56,176 nt of DNA from Streptomyces viridosporus (GCF_002078235.1 NZ_MSGP01000235.1:1-56176), one strand, 5' to 3'. Positions 1 to 9,271 are shown, counted from the first letter of the stretch. Made by a program: numbers and translations. Notes: generated by a model not told the origin, from the sequence alone.

Positions 1-829
1 CCAGGCCCAGCGGCAGCGACGGCTCCCGCGGCTCCAGGGCGGTCGCCGTGCCCCCGTGGACCATCAGCGGTGCCGGGTGGCCCCGGTTCGCCACGCGCAG
101 CACGCCATGGTCGGGGGGGATCTCGACGAGGACGGCGGTGACGAAGTCCTCGTAGGGGGCGTCGGCCTGGCGGTTCTTGACGTCCTGCAGTTGCACCTCC
201 ACGCTCCGGACGATGCCGGGCAGGTCCGGCAGCTGAAGGGCCGCCGCGTGGAAGGAGCCCAGCAGGGTGTTGACCAGGGTGACCGCCTGCATGCCCTTGC
301 CGCGGACGTCGCCGATCATCATGCGGAGGCCGTGGGGGGTGTCGTGGACGGCGTAGAGGTCGCCGCCGATCAGGGCCTCCTCCTGGGCGGCCTGGTACCG
401 GGTGGCGACGGCCAGCCCCCGGACGCGGTCGGGCATCGCCGGCAGCACCGCGCGCTGGACCGCCTCCGCCACCTGGCGGGCCGTTCTCAGCTGTTCCCGT
501 TCGCGGGCGAACATCCGGTTGAGGAACGCCGCGACGACGGTCAGGACGGCGATGGTCGCGGTCTGGGTGAGAACCGAACGGGTGAGAACGCCCTGGCTTT
601 CGCGGAGCGCCAGGAGCCCTCCGGCCAGGCAGGCCGCCGCACCACTGGCGAGCGTCCAGGCCAGGGAGAGCATCGGTGCCGCGATCACGGAGACGGCCGC
701 CAGGAGGGGGAAGGTGTTGAATTCCGGCCAGGCGAGGTCGACGACGACCGCGGCGAGGAGCACGACGGCGGGCAGGTACCGGAACCACCGCATTCTCCCG
801 GGGGCGCGCTTGTGCCGGTATCGCTCCAT
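1..829 (-). CDS. SpoIIE/PP2C-type serine phosphatase (partial)
   Basis: The gene is read on the minus strand from ATG at 829 and runs off the left edge, so the C-terminus is missing. The first ~100 residues hold about three or four hydrophobic segments (a PAVVLLAAVVVDLAW-like stretch, then two more). A SpoIIE/PP2C catalytic domain follows. It shows VGGDLYAV-like and GDVRGKGM motifs carrying the metal-binding Asp residues, and later ANRGHPAP, all typical of Streptomyces RsbU/SpoIIE phosphatases that dephosphorylate anti-sigma antagonists. I infer a membrane-anchored stress-signalling phosphatase. ATG 829 is preceded only by a weak GGACCACGGGG. A later ATG at 793 is possible. The substrate cannot be told from sequence. 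Confidence 0.88.
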   Translation of the reverse strand, partial: MERYRHKRAPGRMRWFRYLPAVVLLAAVVVDLAWPEFNTFPLLAAVSVIAAPMLSLAWTLASGAAACLAGGLLALRESQGVLTRSVLTQTATIAVLTVVAAFLNRMFAREREQLRTARQVAEAVQRAVLPAMPDRVRGLAVATRYQAAQEEALIGGDLYAVHDTPHGLRMMIGDVRGKGMQAVTLVNTLLGSFHAAALQLPDLPGIVRSVEVQLQDVKNRQADAPYEDFVTAVLVEIPPDHGVLRVANRGHPAPLMVHGGTATALEPREPSLPLGL

Positions 830-1518
830 CCCCGTGGTCCTCGAGCCGTCCTGTACCGATCCGGTCTCCAGTCTCCGGTGGATCCTTGATCGAGGCGACC
901 GCTGGGCCGCCTTCGGGGGTGCACGGACGGCCGAGTCGGTGATCACGGCTCGCGCGCCACAGACGTGCCGGAGCAAGCGGTCCGTCACGGTCGACGAGGG
1001 CGTCCGGAAGCAGCTGGCCCAAGGGTCGGCGACACCCGGGAGACGGGCCCGGTGACCGGCGGAGGCGGCCCCGCAGGCCACCAGGATCGTCGCGCCCCCG
1101 TGGCGGACCGGTATGTGGATCACAGAAGACCCGCCTCGAAGACGTCGTCGGCGAGCATCGCCCGGGCCAGGAAGAACGTGGGGCATTTCGCCACCGCCTC
1201 GGCCGGTGCCGGGGCTTCTCGCCCAGCAGGCGGTACGCCTCCTCGTTCTCCGGCGTTCTCCGGCAGATGCGTGGGGCCCGGGCGGTCCAGCAGGTTCTTG
1301 TCCGTAATCACGACGTCGGTCAGTTTCTTGTGATGAGCCGTCCCTTCGGGGCCGTGCGGTGAAGATGCGGGCGGTCGGGGCGCGGGTGACCATCGGATCG
1401 GTGGTGGTTCCGCGCCGTCTGCGGGCCGCCCCATTGCGCCTTCTGACGCCCTCTGGCCACGATCCCGGACGGAGTCGCCATGCCCAGGAACACCGGAGCA
1501 CAGCCTGCCCTCTCGGCC
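830..1518. other. Intergenic stretch with a possible degenerate coding piece
   Basis: About 690 bases without a convincing gene. On the minus strand, 1330-1120 reads as protein-like text (LTDVVITDKNLLDRPGPTHL, then CPTFFLARAMLADDVFEAGL before a stop). The middle, however, only looks protein-like in another frame (ENEEAYRLLGEKP). That pattern suggests a small gene broken by two compensating frameshifts. I do not recognise the family. The rest shows no clear gene, RNA or repeat. Confidence 0.3.
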
Positions 1519-2763
1519 TCACGGCCTGCCGCTTCGGGTGGACGACCGGCTGACCCTGTCCCGGAGCTGTTTCGACCAACCGATGAGCCGTCCGGACCAG
1601 CGGCGGAGCCGACCGGGTGGCATCTTGGCAGGGTGTACGCGCCGGTCCAGCGCGCCCGTGCGGATCGCCTCGAGCGCGTCGGTGAGGTCGACTCCCGCGA
1701 ACGCGATGACGTCGGTCGCGACCGTGCGGAGGCTGTAGGCCAGGAAGGTACGTTCCGAGCCGGCCGGCCCGGCCTGTGCGGTGATCCGCGTCGCGAGTTC
1801 CAGCGAGCGGTCCGCGGCGCGCTGGCGCACGTCGCGGTCGCCGAGCCCGCCGGCCAGCGAGGCGATGACGTCCGTAAGGCCGCGCACCGGCTCCTGGAAC
1901 CGGTCGCGGGTGTCGGCGTCGGCCGAGGCGAGGAGGCGCGCGAGCATGAGGCAGCTGGCACCCAGCAGATCGAGGTGCTCCGCGTCCTCCTTCTCGCGTA
2001 CGACGACTTTCGCCCGCCCCGTCACCACACGACGCGTGACACGCATGTTGGTCCGCCCGACCCGGCGCAGCTCCAGCAGGTGGTCCAGCACCTCGCGGAG
2101 TTCCCCGACCGCCTGCTGGGCGAGCCTGTCGTCGTCCTGGTCGATGGCGTCGGCCAGAGTGGTCAGGCCGCCGGCGATCGCGTTGAGCGCGGCTGCCTCG
2201 GCACGGCGCAGCAGCGCCAGTGGCTCGGGCGGAAAAAGAAGCTGCGAGAACACCAGAGCGATACCCGCGCCGGTCAGTGCGTCCAGCAGGCGCTGTACAC
2301 CGTTCGCCTGATCACCCAGCGCCACTACCAGGATGGCGCTCACCGCGGCCTGCACGACGACGATCTGCGCGCTCCGCAGGGCGCGGGCGACCGCGAGCGA
2401 GACGAAGACCGCGAGTGTCATCGTGCCCGGACCGGCCCCCAGGGTGGCGAGCACAAGTTGGCCGACCAGCAGACCGAGGAGCACGCCCAGAAGGAGCCGG
2501 ATCGCGTGCAGACCGCGTTCGCCGAGGTCCGCGGTCAGCGCGATCATCGCCGTGATGGGCGCGAAGTACGGGGCGGGGTGGTCGAACCCGTAGCGGGCCA
2601 CCAGCCACGCAGCCGTGACGCTGGCGGTGGCCTGCAGGAGCAGCCACACGTCCAGGGCGACCCGGCGGCGGCCGACCGAGAGACGCGACACCGCCCGATG
2701 CGCCAGCGCGCGCGTTCCGCGGACTGTTCTGCGGGACAGCGGCGCGCTCACCCGGCTCATCAT
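1519..2763 (-). CDS. FUSC-family membrane transporter
   Basis: A 414-residue protein with a Lys/Arg-rich N-terminus, then a block of hydrophobic segments at residues ~35-170 (LDVWLLLQATASVTAAW, YFAPITAMIALTADLG, LLGVLLGLLVGQLVLATLG, AVSAILVVALG). The YFAPITAMIAL and RLLGVLLGLLVG patterns are the signature of FUSC/aromatic-acid exporter (ArAE) proteins. The C-terminal ~230 residues form a soluble helical domain, as in the family. The likely role is efflux of an aromatic acid or other hydrophobic anion; the substrate is unknown. It has two adjacent starts (ATG 2763 and 2760) with weak ribosome binding sites. It is divergent from the sugar operon beginning ~90 bases away, so the two may share a control region. 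Confidence 0.85.
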   Translation of the reverse strand: MMSRVSAPLSRRTVRGTRALAHRAVSRLSVGRRRVALDVWLLLQATASVTAAWLVARYGFDHPAPYFAPITAMIALTADLGERGLHAIRLLLGVLLGLLVGQLVLATLGAGPGTMTLAVFVSLAVARALRSAQIVVVQAAVSAILVVALGDQANGVQRLLDALTGAGIALVFSQLLFPPEPLALLRRAEAAALNAIAGGLTTLADAIDQDDDRLAQQAVGELREVLDHLLELRRVGRTNMRVTRRVVTGRAKVVVREKEDAEHLDLLGASCLMLARLLASADADTRDRFQEPVRGLTDVIASLAGGLGDRDVRQRAADRSLELATRITAQAGPAGSERTFLAYSLRTVATDVIAFAGVDLTDALEAIRTGALDRRVHPAKMPPGRLRRWSGRLIGWSKQLRDRVSRSSTRSGRP

Positions 2764-2852
2764 GCCAGCCGGCCGCCCCGCTCACCCGGCGCCGACCGTC
2801 CCCGGCGAGCCGTGCCAGTGCCCGTGCCCGCGACGGAAGGGGTGTGGCGCCA

Positions 2853-3692
2853 GTGAGGGCCGAGCAGGTGACCGAATCGATCGCGTACCACGGTGAGGGG
2901 CCGGTCTGGTCCGCGGCGTGGGGCGGTCTGCGGTGGCTGGACATGCTGGCGGGGGACGTGCTGTCGCTCGCCCCGGACCACACCGTGGCACGACGGCACA
3001 TCGCCACCGTGGTCGCCGCGGTCCGCCCCAGACGGCGAGGGGGCGCCGTCCTCGGCGTCACCCGTGGATTCGCCCTCGAAGACCCGGACGGAAAGGTGAC
3101 CATCTTGAACCCCTTGTGGAGCGATGAGCGCATCCGCATGAACGAGGGAGGCTGCGACCCGGATGGGCGGTTCTACTGCGGTTCGATGGCCTACGACGGT
3201 CGACAGGGAGCCGGATCGGTCCATCGCCTGGACCCGGACGGCTCGACGACGATCGTCCTGGACGAGGTGACGGTCTCCAACGGCCTCGAGTGGAGCCCCG
3301 ACGGGGACCGTGCGTACTACGTCGACACCGCGACGGGCCGCATCGACGTGTTCGACTACGACCGGGCGGGTGGGCTGAGCGGGCGGCGCCCGTTCGCCGT
3401 CGTACCGGACGGCCCGGACGGGGTGACGGTCGACGCGGAGGGCGGCGTGTGGGTCGCCCTGTACGGCGGCGGCTCGGTGCACCGGTACGCGCCGGACGGC
3501 ACCCTCGACGAGGTCGTGGAGCTCCCGGTCACCAAGGTGACGGCGTGCACCTTCGGCGGGCCGGAGCTGGACCGGCTGTTCATCACCACCTCGCGCGAGC
3601 ACCTCGAGCCCGGCACCGAACCGGAGGCGGGCGCACTGTTCACCTGCACCCCCGGTGTCCGGGGTGTGCCCGTCCGGGAGTACGCCGGATGA
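2853..3692 (+). CDS. SMP-30/gluconolactonase-like lactonase
   Basis: A 279-residue six-bladed propeller of the SMP-30/gluconolactonase/LRE family, which hydrolyses sugar lactones with one divalent metal. Visible family signatures are HGEGPVW near the N-terminus (metal Glu), RMNEGGCDPDGRFYCG, VSNGLEWSPDGDRAYYVDT (metal Asn) and DGPDGVTVDAEGGVWVA (metal Asp). I chose GTG 2853 because GGAAGG at 2835-2840 is then about 12 bases upstream. GTG 2844 is also open but sits almost on top of that site. The stop overlaps the start of the dehydrogenase gene (ATGA), so translation is coupled. Next to a glucose-6-phosphate dehydrogenase-like enzyme, a lactonase would hydrolyse the aldonolactone product. Confidence 0.88.
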   Translation: MRAEQVTESIAYHGEGPVWSAAWGGLRWLDMLAGDVLSLAPDHTVARRHIATVVAAVRPRRRGGAVLGVTRGFALEDPDGKVTILNPLWSDERIRMNEGGCDPDGRFYCGSMAYDGRQGAGSVHRLDPDGSTTIVLDEVTVSNGLEWSPDGDRAYYVDTATGRIDVFDYDRAGGLSGRRPFAVVPDGPDGVTVDAEGGVWVALYGGGSVHRYAPDGTLDEVVELPVTKVTACTFGGPELDRLFITTSREHLEPGTEPEAGALFTCTPGVRGVPVREYAG

Positions 3693-5143
3693 GCGGCGCC
3701 GACACCCCCCGGGGCGGCTCGAAGGAGGAGCGGACCGGGCAGAGCGACGAGCAGGCCGAGTCCGGGACCGGGCAGACCCAGACACTGGTCATCCTCGGCG
3801 CCCAGGGCGACCTGACGGCACGGCTGCTCCTTCCGGGGCTGGGCAACCTCGTCGCCGCCTCGTCGCTGACCGGCCTCTTCCTCGTCGGCAGCGACCGGAG
3901 CGAGGAGAGCGACGAGGAGTGGCGGACGGCCGTCGCGCAGGCATTCGCGGCGGGCGGGGCGAGCGGGCCGGCCGTCGACACCGTCGTCCGCGACGCGCGC
4001 TACGTGACCGCGGACGCCACCGACGAGCACGACCTGCGCCGTCTGCTGACGAGCCGCCGAGGCCGCCTCACGCTGTACTTCGCGCTGCCACCGGCGGTCA
4101 CGGTCGAGGCCTGCCGGGCGCTGGCCCGGACCGGAGTGCCGGACGGAACGCGTCTGGTGCTGGAGAAGCCCTTCGGCACCGACACGGCCAGCGCCACCGC
4201 GCTGAACGAGCTGCTGCACGGCCTCGTGCCGGAGGACCAGGTGCACCGCGTCGACCACTTCCTCGGCATGTCGACGGTGCTCAACATCCTGGGTGTCCGG
4301 TTCGCCAACCGGGTGATCGAACCACTGCTCACCTCGGAACACGTCGAAGCGGTCGACATCGTGTTCGACGAGACGCTCGGCCTCGAGGGCCGTGCCGGTT
4401 TCTACGACACGACGGGCGCCCTGCGCGACATGCTCCAGAGCCACCTGCTCCAGGTGCTGGCGCTGGTGGCGATGCCCGCACCCAGCACGCTGGAACCGGT
4501 CGACGTGCGGGACGCCAAGGCGCACGTCCTGCGCGCGACCCACGTCTGGGACGACCGCCCCGAACGGTTCAGCCGGCGCGCCCGCTACACCGCCGGCACG
4601 GTCGACGGCCGTTCGCTCCCGTCGTACGTCGACGAGCCGGGCATCGACCCGGCCCGGGAGACCGAGACCCTGACCGAGGTCGTGTTCGCCGTCGACACCT
4701 GGAAGTGGGCCGGTGTGCCGTTCCGCGTCCGCTCGGGCAAGGCGATCGGCTCGCCCCGGCAGGAGGTCGCCTTCTGGTTCAAGGCCCCCCAGCACGTTCC
4801 GGACGGACTCGTCGGCGACGTCCCCGGGAACCGGCTGCGCATCGGCATCGGCCCCCGTCGCCTTCAACTGGACATCAACATCAACGGACCGGGCGACCCG
4901 TCCACGGTCTCCCCGGTGACGCTCGACACGAGCTTCGGCCCCGGCGGCCTGCTCGAGTACGGCGAGGTGCTCCGGGGCGTGCTGGAGGACGAGAAGCCCC
5001 TGTCGGTGCGCGACGACATGTCGGTCGAGTCCTGGCGCATCGTCGAGCCGGTGCTGGACGCCTGGCGCGACGGCCGCGTCCCCCTCGAGGACTACCAGGC
5101 CGGGAGCGCCGGTCCCACGGCCTGGGAGGACTGGGCGACATGA
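3689..5143 (+). CDS. zwf: Divergent glucose-6-phosphate dehydrogenase
   Basis: A 484-residue NAD(P)-dependent dehydrogenase of the Zwf family. The nucleotide-binding motif is GAQGDLTARLLLPGL (normally GxxGDLxxRKLxPxL), followed by EKPFGTD, RVDHFLG and TGALRDMLQSHLLQ, whose His is the usual base, and RSGKAIG. The Lys that normally follows RIDHYLG and contacts the substrate phosphate is Met here (RVDHFLGMS). The Lys/Arg pair of the first loop is also altered. The fold and the catalytic His are kept, so it is probably active, perhaps on a different sugar or unphosphorylated glucose. The first ~30 residues are a charged extension. It overlaps both neighbours by ATGA, giving a coupled three-gene operon. 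Confidence 0.87.
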   Translation: MSGADTPRGGSKEERTGQSDEQAESGTGQTQTLVILGAQGDLTARLLLPGLGNLVAASSLTGLFLVGSDRSEESDEEWRTAVAQAFAAGGASGPAVDTVVRDARYVTADATDEHDLRRLLTSRRGRLTLYFALPPAVTVEACRALARTGVPDGTRLVLEKPFGTDTASATALNELLHGLVPEDQVHRVDHFLGMSTVLNILGVRFANRVIEPLLTSEHVEAVDIVFDETLGLEGRAGFYDTTGALRDMLQSHLLQVLALVAMPAPSTLEPVDVRDAKAHVLRATHVWDDRPERFSRRARYTAGTVDGRSLPSYVDEPGIDPARETETLTEVVFAVDTWKWAGVPFRVRSGKAIGSPRQEVAFWFKAPQHVPDGLVGDVPGNRLRIGIGPRRLQLDININGPGDPSTVSPVTLDTSFGPGGLLEYGEVLRGVLEDEKPLSVRDDMSVESWRIVEPVLDAWRDGRVPLEDYQAGSAGPTAWEDWAT

Positions 5144-6576
5144 CCGAACCGCTGGACACGCGCCCCACGTCGGAGAGCCGGTTCGTCCGACTCACGCCGC
5201 AGGGGCTCAGAACCGTCCGCCGGTGGGCGGTGTCCATCACCATCGGCAGCTTCCTGTTCGGCTTCGACACCGGGATCATCTCCGGCGCGCTGCTGTTCAT
5301 CCGCGACGACTTCGACCTCAACTCCTTCGAGCAGAGCTCGGTGGTCAGCGTCCTGCTGCTCGGCGCGGTCGTCGGCGCGCTGGTCAGTGGAAGGATCGCG
5401 GACCGCTACGGGCGACGGCCGCTCCTGGCCGGCCTCGGTGTGCTGTTCCTTCTCGGGATCGTCGCCGCTGCCGTGGCAGGCGGCTACTGGCTGCTGATGC
5501 TCGGCCGTGTCGTCATGGGCCTCGCCGTCGGCGGCGTGTCGGCCACGGTGCCGACCTACCTCGGTGAGATGGCGCCGGCTCAGATCCGGGGCCGCGTCCT
5601 CAGCCTCAATCAACTGCTCATCACCCTCGGTCTGCTCACCTCCTACCTCGTGAACTGGGCCTTCGCCGAGTCCGAGAACTGGCGCGCGATGTTCTGGGTC
5701 GGCGGCATCCCCTCCGCGCTCCTCGTCCTGGTGTGCCTGTGGCTGCCGGAGTCCCCGGTGTGGCAGATCAACCACGGCAGAACGGACCGGGCCCGCCGGA
5801 CGCTCGACAAGGTCACCGAACCGGGCGGCACGGACCTCGTCGTCTCGCGCTTCGAGGACACCGAGCACGGCACCGGCCGCGACGGCGGGCAGCGCGAGGA
5901 CGGGGCCGGGAGCGGGCCGGGAAACGTGCGGGCGCTGCTGGCCCCGGCGGTCCGCCCCGCTCTCCTGGTCGCCCTGATCCTCGCCGCGCTGCAGCAGTTC
6001 TCCGGCATCAACACGATCCTCTACTACGCACCGACGATCATGGGCCAGGCCGGCCTGTCCGCCTCGAACGCGATCTACTACTCGGTCTTCATCGGCGTCA
6101 TCAACGTCATCGTCACCGTGGTCTCCCTCGGCCTCGTCGATCGACTCGGCCGCCGTCCCCTGCTGCTCGGCTCCCTCGCCGGCATGGCCGTCTCCATCGC
6201 ACTGCTGGGCATCGCGTTCGTCGTGGACCTGAGCCCGCTGCTCATGCTCGTCTTCATGATGCTGTACATCGTGGCGTTCGGGGTCGGCATGGGCCCGGTC
6301 TTCTGGGTCCTGCTCGGCGAGATCTTCCCCCCGGCCCAACGCGCCGAGGGGTCCAGCGCGGGGGCGACCGTGAACTGGCTCTCGAACTTCGTGGTGAGCC
6401 TGCTGTTCCTGCCCCTCATCTCGGCCATCGGGGAGGGGCCGACGTTCTGGATCTTCGCCGTGATCTGCGTGCTCGGTGTGGCCTTCGTCGCCAGGTGGGT
6501 CCCCGAGACGCGCGGCCGCCACATCGACGAAGTGGGGGAGGACCTCCATCGGCGGTGGAACGTGCGGACGGAGTGA
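5140..6576 (+). CDS. Sugar porter, major facilitator superfamily
   Basis: A 478-residue, twelve-helix MFS protein of the sugar porter family. The diagnostic motifs are present in order: FGFDTGIISGAL in TM1, GRIADRYGRRP in loop 2-3, PESPVW after TM6, QQFSGINTILYYAPTI in TM7, DRLGRRPLLL in loop 8-9 and VPETRGR after TM12. The QQ-GIN motif contacts hexose in characterised members. It probably imports glucose or a related sugar by proton symport. The start ATG 5140 overlaps the dehydrogenase stop. The gene closes an operon in which uptake, oxidation at C1 and lactone opening of a sugar are encoded together. A strong hairpin lies ~95 bases after the stop. Confidence 0.92.
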   Translation: MTEPLDTRPTSESRFVRLTPQGLRTVRRWAVSITIGSFLFGFDTGIISGALLFIRDDFDLNSFEQSSVVSVLLLGAVVGALVSGRIADRYGRRPLLAGLGVLFLLGIVAAAVAGGYWLLMLGRVVMGLAVGGVSATVPTYLGEMAPAQIRGRVLSLNQLLITLGLLTSYLVNWAFAESENWRAMFWVGGIPSALLVLVCLWLPESPVWQINHGRTDRARRTLDKVTEPGGTDLVVSRFEDTEHGTGRDGGQREDGAGSGPGNVRALLAPAVRPALLVALILAALQQFSGINTILYYAPTIMGQAGLSASNAIYYSVFIGVINVIVTVVSLGLVDRLGRRPLLLGSLAGMAVSIALLGIAFVVDLSPLLMLVFMMLYIVAFGVGMGPVFWVLLGEIFPPAQRAEGSSAGATVNWLSNFVVSLLFLPLISAIGEGPTFWIFAVICVLGVAFVARWVPETRGRHIDEVGEDLHRRWNVRTE

Positions 6577-6671
6577 CCTTCCGCGCGGAGCGCGTGGACG
6601 GACAGTTCCAGCCCGGCCGCGGGGCAGGGCGGCGCGGAGGGGCGAGTGGCCCGGCCGGCTGTGGCCGGACT

Positions 6672-6706
6672 CCCTGTTCGGCCCGCCCTCGACGGGCCGA
6701 ACAGGG
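6672..6706. terminator. Bidirectional hairpin terminator
   Basis: A perfect 14-bp inverted repeat, CCCTGTTCGGCCCG at 6672-6685 and CGGGCCGAACAGGG at 6693-6706, with a 7-base loop. It lies between two convergent genes (stops at 6576 plus and 6724 minus), where it can serve both. There is no U-tract, as is common in Streptomyces. Confidence 0.8.
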
Positions 6707-6723
6707 GCCAGGGGGCGTGCGGC

Positions 6724-7248
6724 TCAGCAGCCGCCGCAGTTGTAGTACGTGACGTCCCAGTGGTTGCTCTCTTCGGCGTAGACGTTGCCGGAACCGGAAC
6801 GCCACTGCCCGGCGCCGTCGCCGCGTACCCCGATGTAGGCGAAGTTGTTCTTGATGTAGTTCCCGAGGCACGTGGACTTGCTGTAGTCGAGCTTGTAGCC
6901 GTTCCAGTGCGAGTACGTCCCGGAGGCGTGGCCCGTCTCGGTGCCGCCCGTGATGTTCAGTGCGCAGCCGCTGGCCCGCTTGAGGGTCTGGGCGCCCTGG
7001 GCGGTGGCGAGGTTGAGCTGTTCGAACGACGTGCAGGTCGAGACGTTGCGGTTCGAGCAGTTGCCGGAGGACGACCAGGTGATGCCCACCTCGCGGAACA
7101 TCGAGGTCGCGGTGGCGTGGCTGATCTTCGTGGCGGCGGACGCCTCGCCCGCCGTGCCGATGACGGCGGCGCCGGGGGCGACGACCAGGGCGAGAGCGAT
7201 CAGGACCGAGCGGATCCTCGGAAACTTCAGAGCCTTCACGGCCTTCAT
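6724..7248 (-). CDS. Secreted protein with M15-like peptidase motifs
   Basis: A 174-residue secreted protein. A basic n-region, a hydrophobic core (VLIALALVVAPGAAVIG) and an ASA cleavage site near residue 38 form a Sec signal peptide. The mature part has six Cys and ends in YYNCGGC. SHWNGYKLD (residues 113-121) fits the His-x(2)-Gly-x(3)-Asp spacing of M15 D-Ala-D-Ala peptidases, and EESNHWD (159-165) could supply the Glu and second His. I infer a small zinc peptidase acting on cell wall; the match is motif-level only. ATG 7248 has AGGAAGGG upstream. A longer reading from 7317 lacks such a site and would bury the signal peptide. Confidence 0.62.
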   Translation of the reverse strand: MKAVKALKFPRIRSVLIALALVVAPGAAVIGTAGEASAATKISHATATSMFREVGITWSSSGNCSNRNVSTCTSFEQLNLATAQGAQTLKRASGCALNITGGTETGHASGTYSHWNGYKLDYSKSTCLGNYIKNNFAYIGVRGDGAGQWRSGSGNVYAEESNHWDVTYYNCGGC

Positions 7249-7822
7249 GGACGAACCCTTCCTGCTGGGGCCAGATTTCCTTGGGGGATGGCTGTGCAGG
7301 TGGTGCACGCAGATCATGGCGGATGTCTACGCGCGTCCGCCAGAGGCAGGACGGTATCCGTCCGCAGGCACGCGAAGAAGGCGCGGTGCCCTGCGGTGAG
7401 AGGTGCTCTCGGCGTCGTCGGTCCTCGCCGCGATGCTGCGCAAGTCCGGGCCGGCCGAGGTGGCCCGGACGGTTCGCGAGCCTCAGCCCACCGACCGGCG
7501 GCAGTTCCAGGTGGTTCACCCACTCGCCCGCGAAGCCCGGGCAGGGGTTGTCCGACCGAACGCATGGCCGCATCCGACCCGTCGGACGGGGAGCCGCCCG
7601 GCTCCAGGCGGCGCCTCGCGGTCGGGGCGCACCGTCCGTTCGAGCTCCGATTCGGTCGAACGAGGGGGCTCCGGGGACCGGCCCGACGTGGTCGACCGAT
7701 GGCGGCCGGTTCGATCTTCTCGCGGGGGCATCACCACGTCCCTACCTGCCTTTCACACCTTCGGTTCGCCGTTTCGCCGAATTGTCGGTTTCGATCGTCC
7801 GATCTGGGTACTGACGGGGTTC
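7249..7822. other. Long leader region before the oxidase genes
   Basis: About 570 bases between divergent genes. The frame leading into cydA is open but reads as low-complexity Arg/Ser text with no recognisable domain, so I treat it as non-coding. Promoters for both neighbours must lie here. I looked for a Rex-type TGTGAAC-N-TTCACA operator upstream of cydA and did not find a convincing one. Confidence 0.5.
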
Positions 7823-9232
7823 ATGACGCACACTGTGCTCACCGGCCCGTGGGTGCTCGTCGGATACGCGGCCGATCGGGTGTCGGAGGGTGATCTGGCG
7901 GCGGCGCGGGCGCAGATGGGTTTCTCCCTCGCCTGGCACATCATCGTGGCCTGTCTGGGCGTCGGGCTCCCGGCGCTGACGCTGCTCGCCGAGTGGTACG
8001 GCATCCGCACCGGCAGCCCGGCGTACCGTTTGCTGGCCCGCCGGTGGGCACGTGCCATGGGGGTGCTGTTCGCCGTGGGTGCCGTGTCCGGCACGATCCT
8101 CAGCTTCGAGATGGGACTGCTGTGGCCCGGCTTGATGGGAAGGTTCGGTCAGGTGATCGGGCTGCCCTTCGCGCTGGAGGGCATCGCCTTCTTCATAGAG
8201 GCGATCTTCCTGGGCATCTACTTGTACGCGTGGGACCGGCTGCCACCCCGCCGCCATCTGCTGATCGGCCTCCCCATCGTGATCGCGGGCACCGCGTCGG
8301 CGTTCTTCGTCGTGTGCGCGAACGCCTGGATGAACCAGCCGCGCGGCTTCACCCTGCGCGAGGGCGAGGTGGTCGACGTCGATCCGTGGGCGGCGATGCT
8401 CAACCCGGCCAGCCCGCCGCAGACCGTGCACATGATTCTGGCCGCCTTCATGGTCGCGTCGTTCCTGACCGCCGCCGTGTACGCCGTGGCCATGCTGCGC
8501 GGGCGCCGCGACACCTACCACCGGGCGGGGTTCTTCATCCCGTTCACACTGGGCGCGATCGTGACTCCGTTCCAGATCGTCGTGGGCGACTGGGCGGCAC
8601 GCTTCCTGGCCGACTACCAGCCGACCAAGCTCGCGGCCGTCGAAGGCGTCTACCGCACCGGTTCGCACGTACCGCTGACGATCGGCGGCGTCGCGGGTGA
8701 CAACGGGCTGAAGTACGGCCTGGAGATCCCCAACGGGCTGTCGCTGCTGATCGGTTACCGTCCCGACACCGTCGTCCAGGGCCTCGATCGTGTGCCGCCC
8801 GCCCAGCACCCGCCGGTCACCGGCGTGCACTGGGCGTTCGACCTGATGGTCGCCGTCGGCTTCTTCCTGCTCGCCCTCGGCGTGTGGTTGCTGTGGGCGT
8901 GGTGGCGCCGTCGCCGCACCGGCGGCGAACTGTCCACCCCTCGCCTCTTCCTGGCACTGGCCGCGATCGGCGGCCCGGCCGCGGTGGTGGCCCTCGAGTG
9001 CGGCTGGACCGTCACGGAGCTGGGCCGTCAGCCCTGGATCGTGTGGGGCCTGATGAGCGTGCGCGATGCCGTCAACCCCGCTCCCGGCCTGATGACCGGA
9101 CTGTGGCTGGTGCTCGTGGTGTACGCCGCCATGACCGTCGCGACCGTCTACGTCCTGCGACGCCTCGCCCGGGGCACCCCGGTGCCGCGCGCACCGCAGG
9201 AGGAGGACGTCACCGGGTATCCCGTCGTGTGA
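7823..9232 (+). CDS. cydA: Cytochrome bd-type quinol oxidase subunit I
   Basis: A 469-residue integral membrane protein of the CydA family, the haem-bearing subunit that oxidises quinol and reduces oxygen to water. Typical features are ARAQMGFSLAWHII with the first haem His, FSFEMG-like SFEMGLLWPGLMG, PFALEGIAFFIEAIFLG, NAWMNQPRGF, the second His in TVHMILAAFMVASF, and GRQPWIVWG late in the protein. The quinol loop is short, like cyanide-insensitive or actinobacterial forms. ATG 7823 follows GACGGGG. It is followed after ~39 bases by subunit II. No cydC/cydD assembly transporter is next to it. Expected role: high-affinity respiration under low oxygen or nitric oxide stress. Confidence 0.93.
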   Translation: MTHTVLTGPWVLVGYAADRVSEGDLAAARAQMGFSLAWHIIVACLGVGLPALTLLAEWYGIRTGSPAYRLLARRWARAMGVLFAVGAVSGTILSFEMGLLWPGLMGRFGQVIGLPFALEGIAFFIEAIFLGIYLYAWDRLPPRRHLLIGLPIVIAGTASAFFVVCANAWMNQPRGFTLREGEVVDVDPWAAMLNPASPPQTVHMILAAFMVASFLTAAVYAVAMLRGRRDTYHRAGFFIPFTLGAIVTPFQIVVGDWAARFLADYQPTKLAAVEGVYRTGSHVPLTIGGVAGDNGLKYGLEIPNGLSLLIGYRPDTVVQGLDRVPPAQHPPVTGVHWAFDLMVAVGFFLLALGVWLLWAWWRRRRTGGELSTPRLFLALAAIGGPAAVVALECGWTVTELGRQPWIVWGLMSVRDAVNPAPGLMTGLWLVLVVYAAMTVATVYVLRRLARGTPVPRAPQEEDVTGYPVV

Positions 9233-9271
9233 TCCTCCCGCAGCCCGTTGTACGACCCCTTGGAGGTGACC

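Noticed and set aside
3655..6576. A 973-codon plus-strand frame spanning the dehydrogenase and the sugar porter
   Set aside because: Only the part from ATG 5140 is real protein. The upstream part is Arg/Pro-rich text antisense-like to codon bias and out of frame with the intact dehydrogenase.
7700..7822. A Rex-type redox operator before cydA
   Set aside because: Only a partial TTTCACA-like half-site is present; no TGTGAAC-N-TTCACA palindrome could be found.
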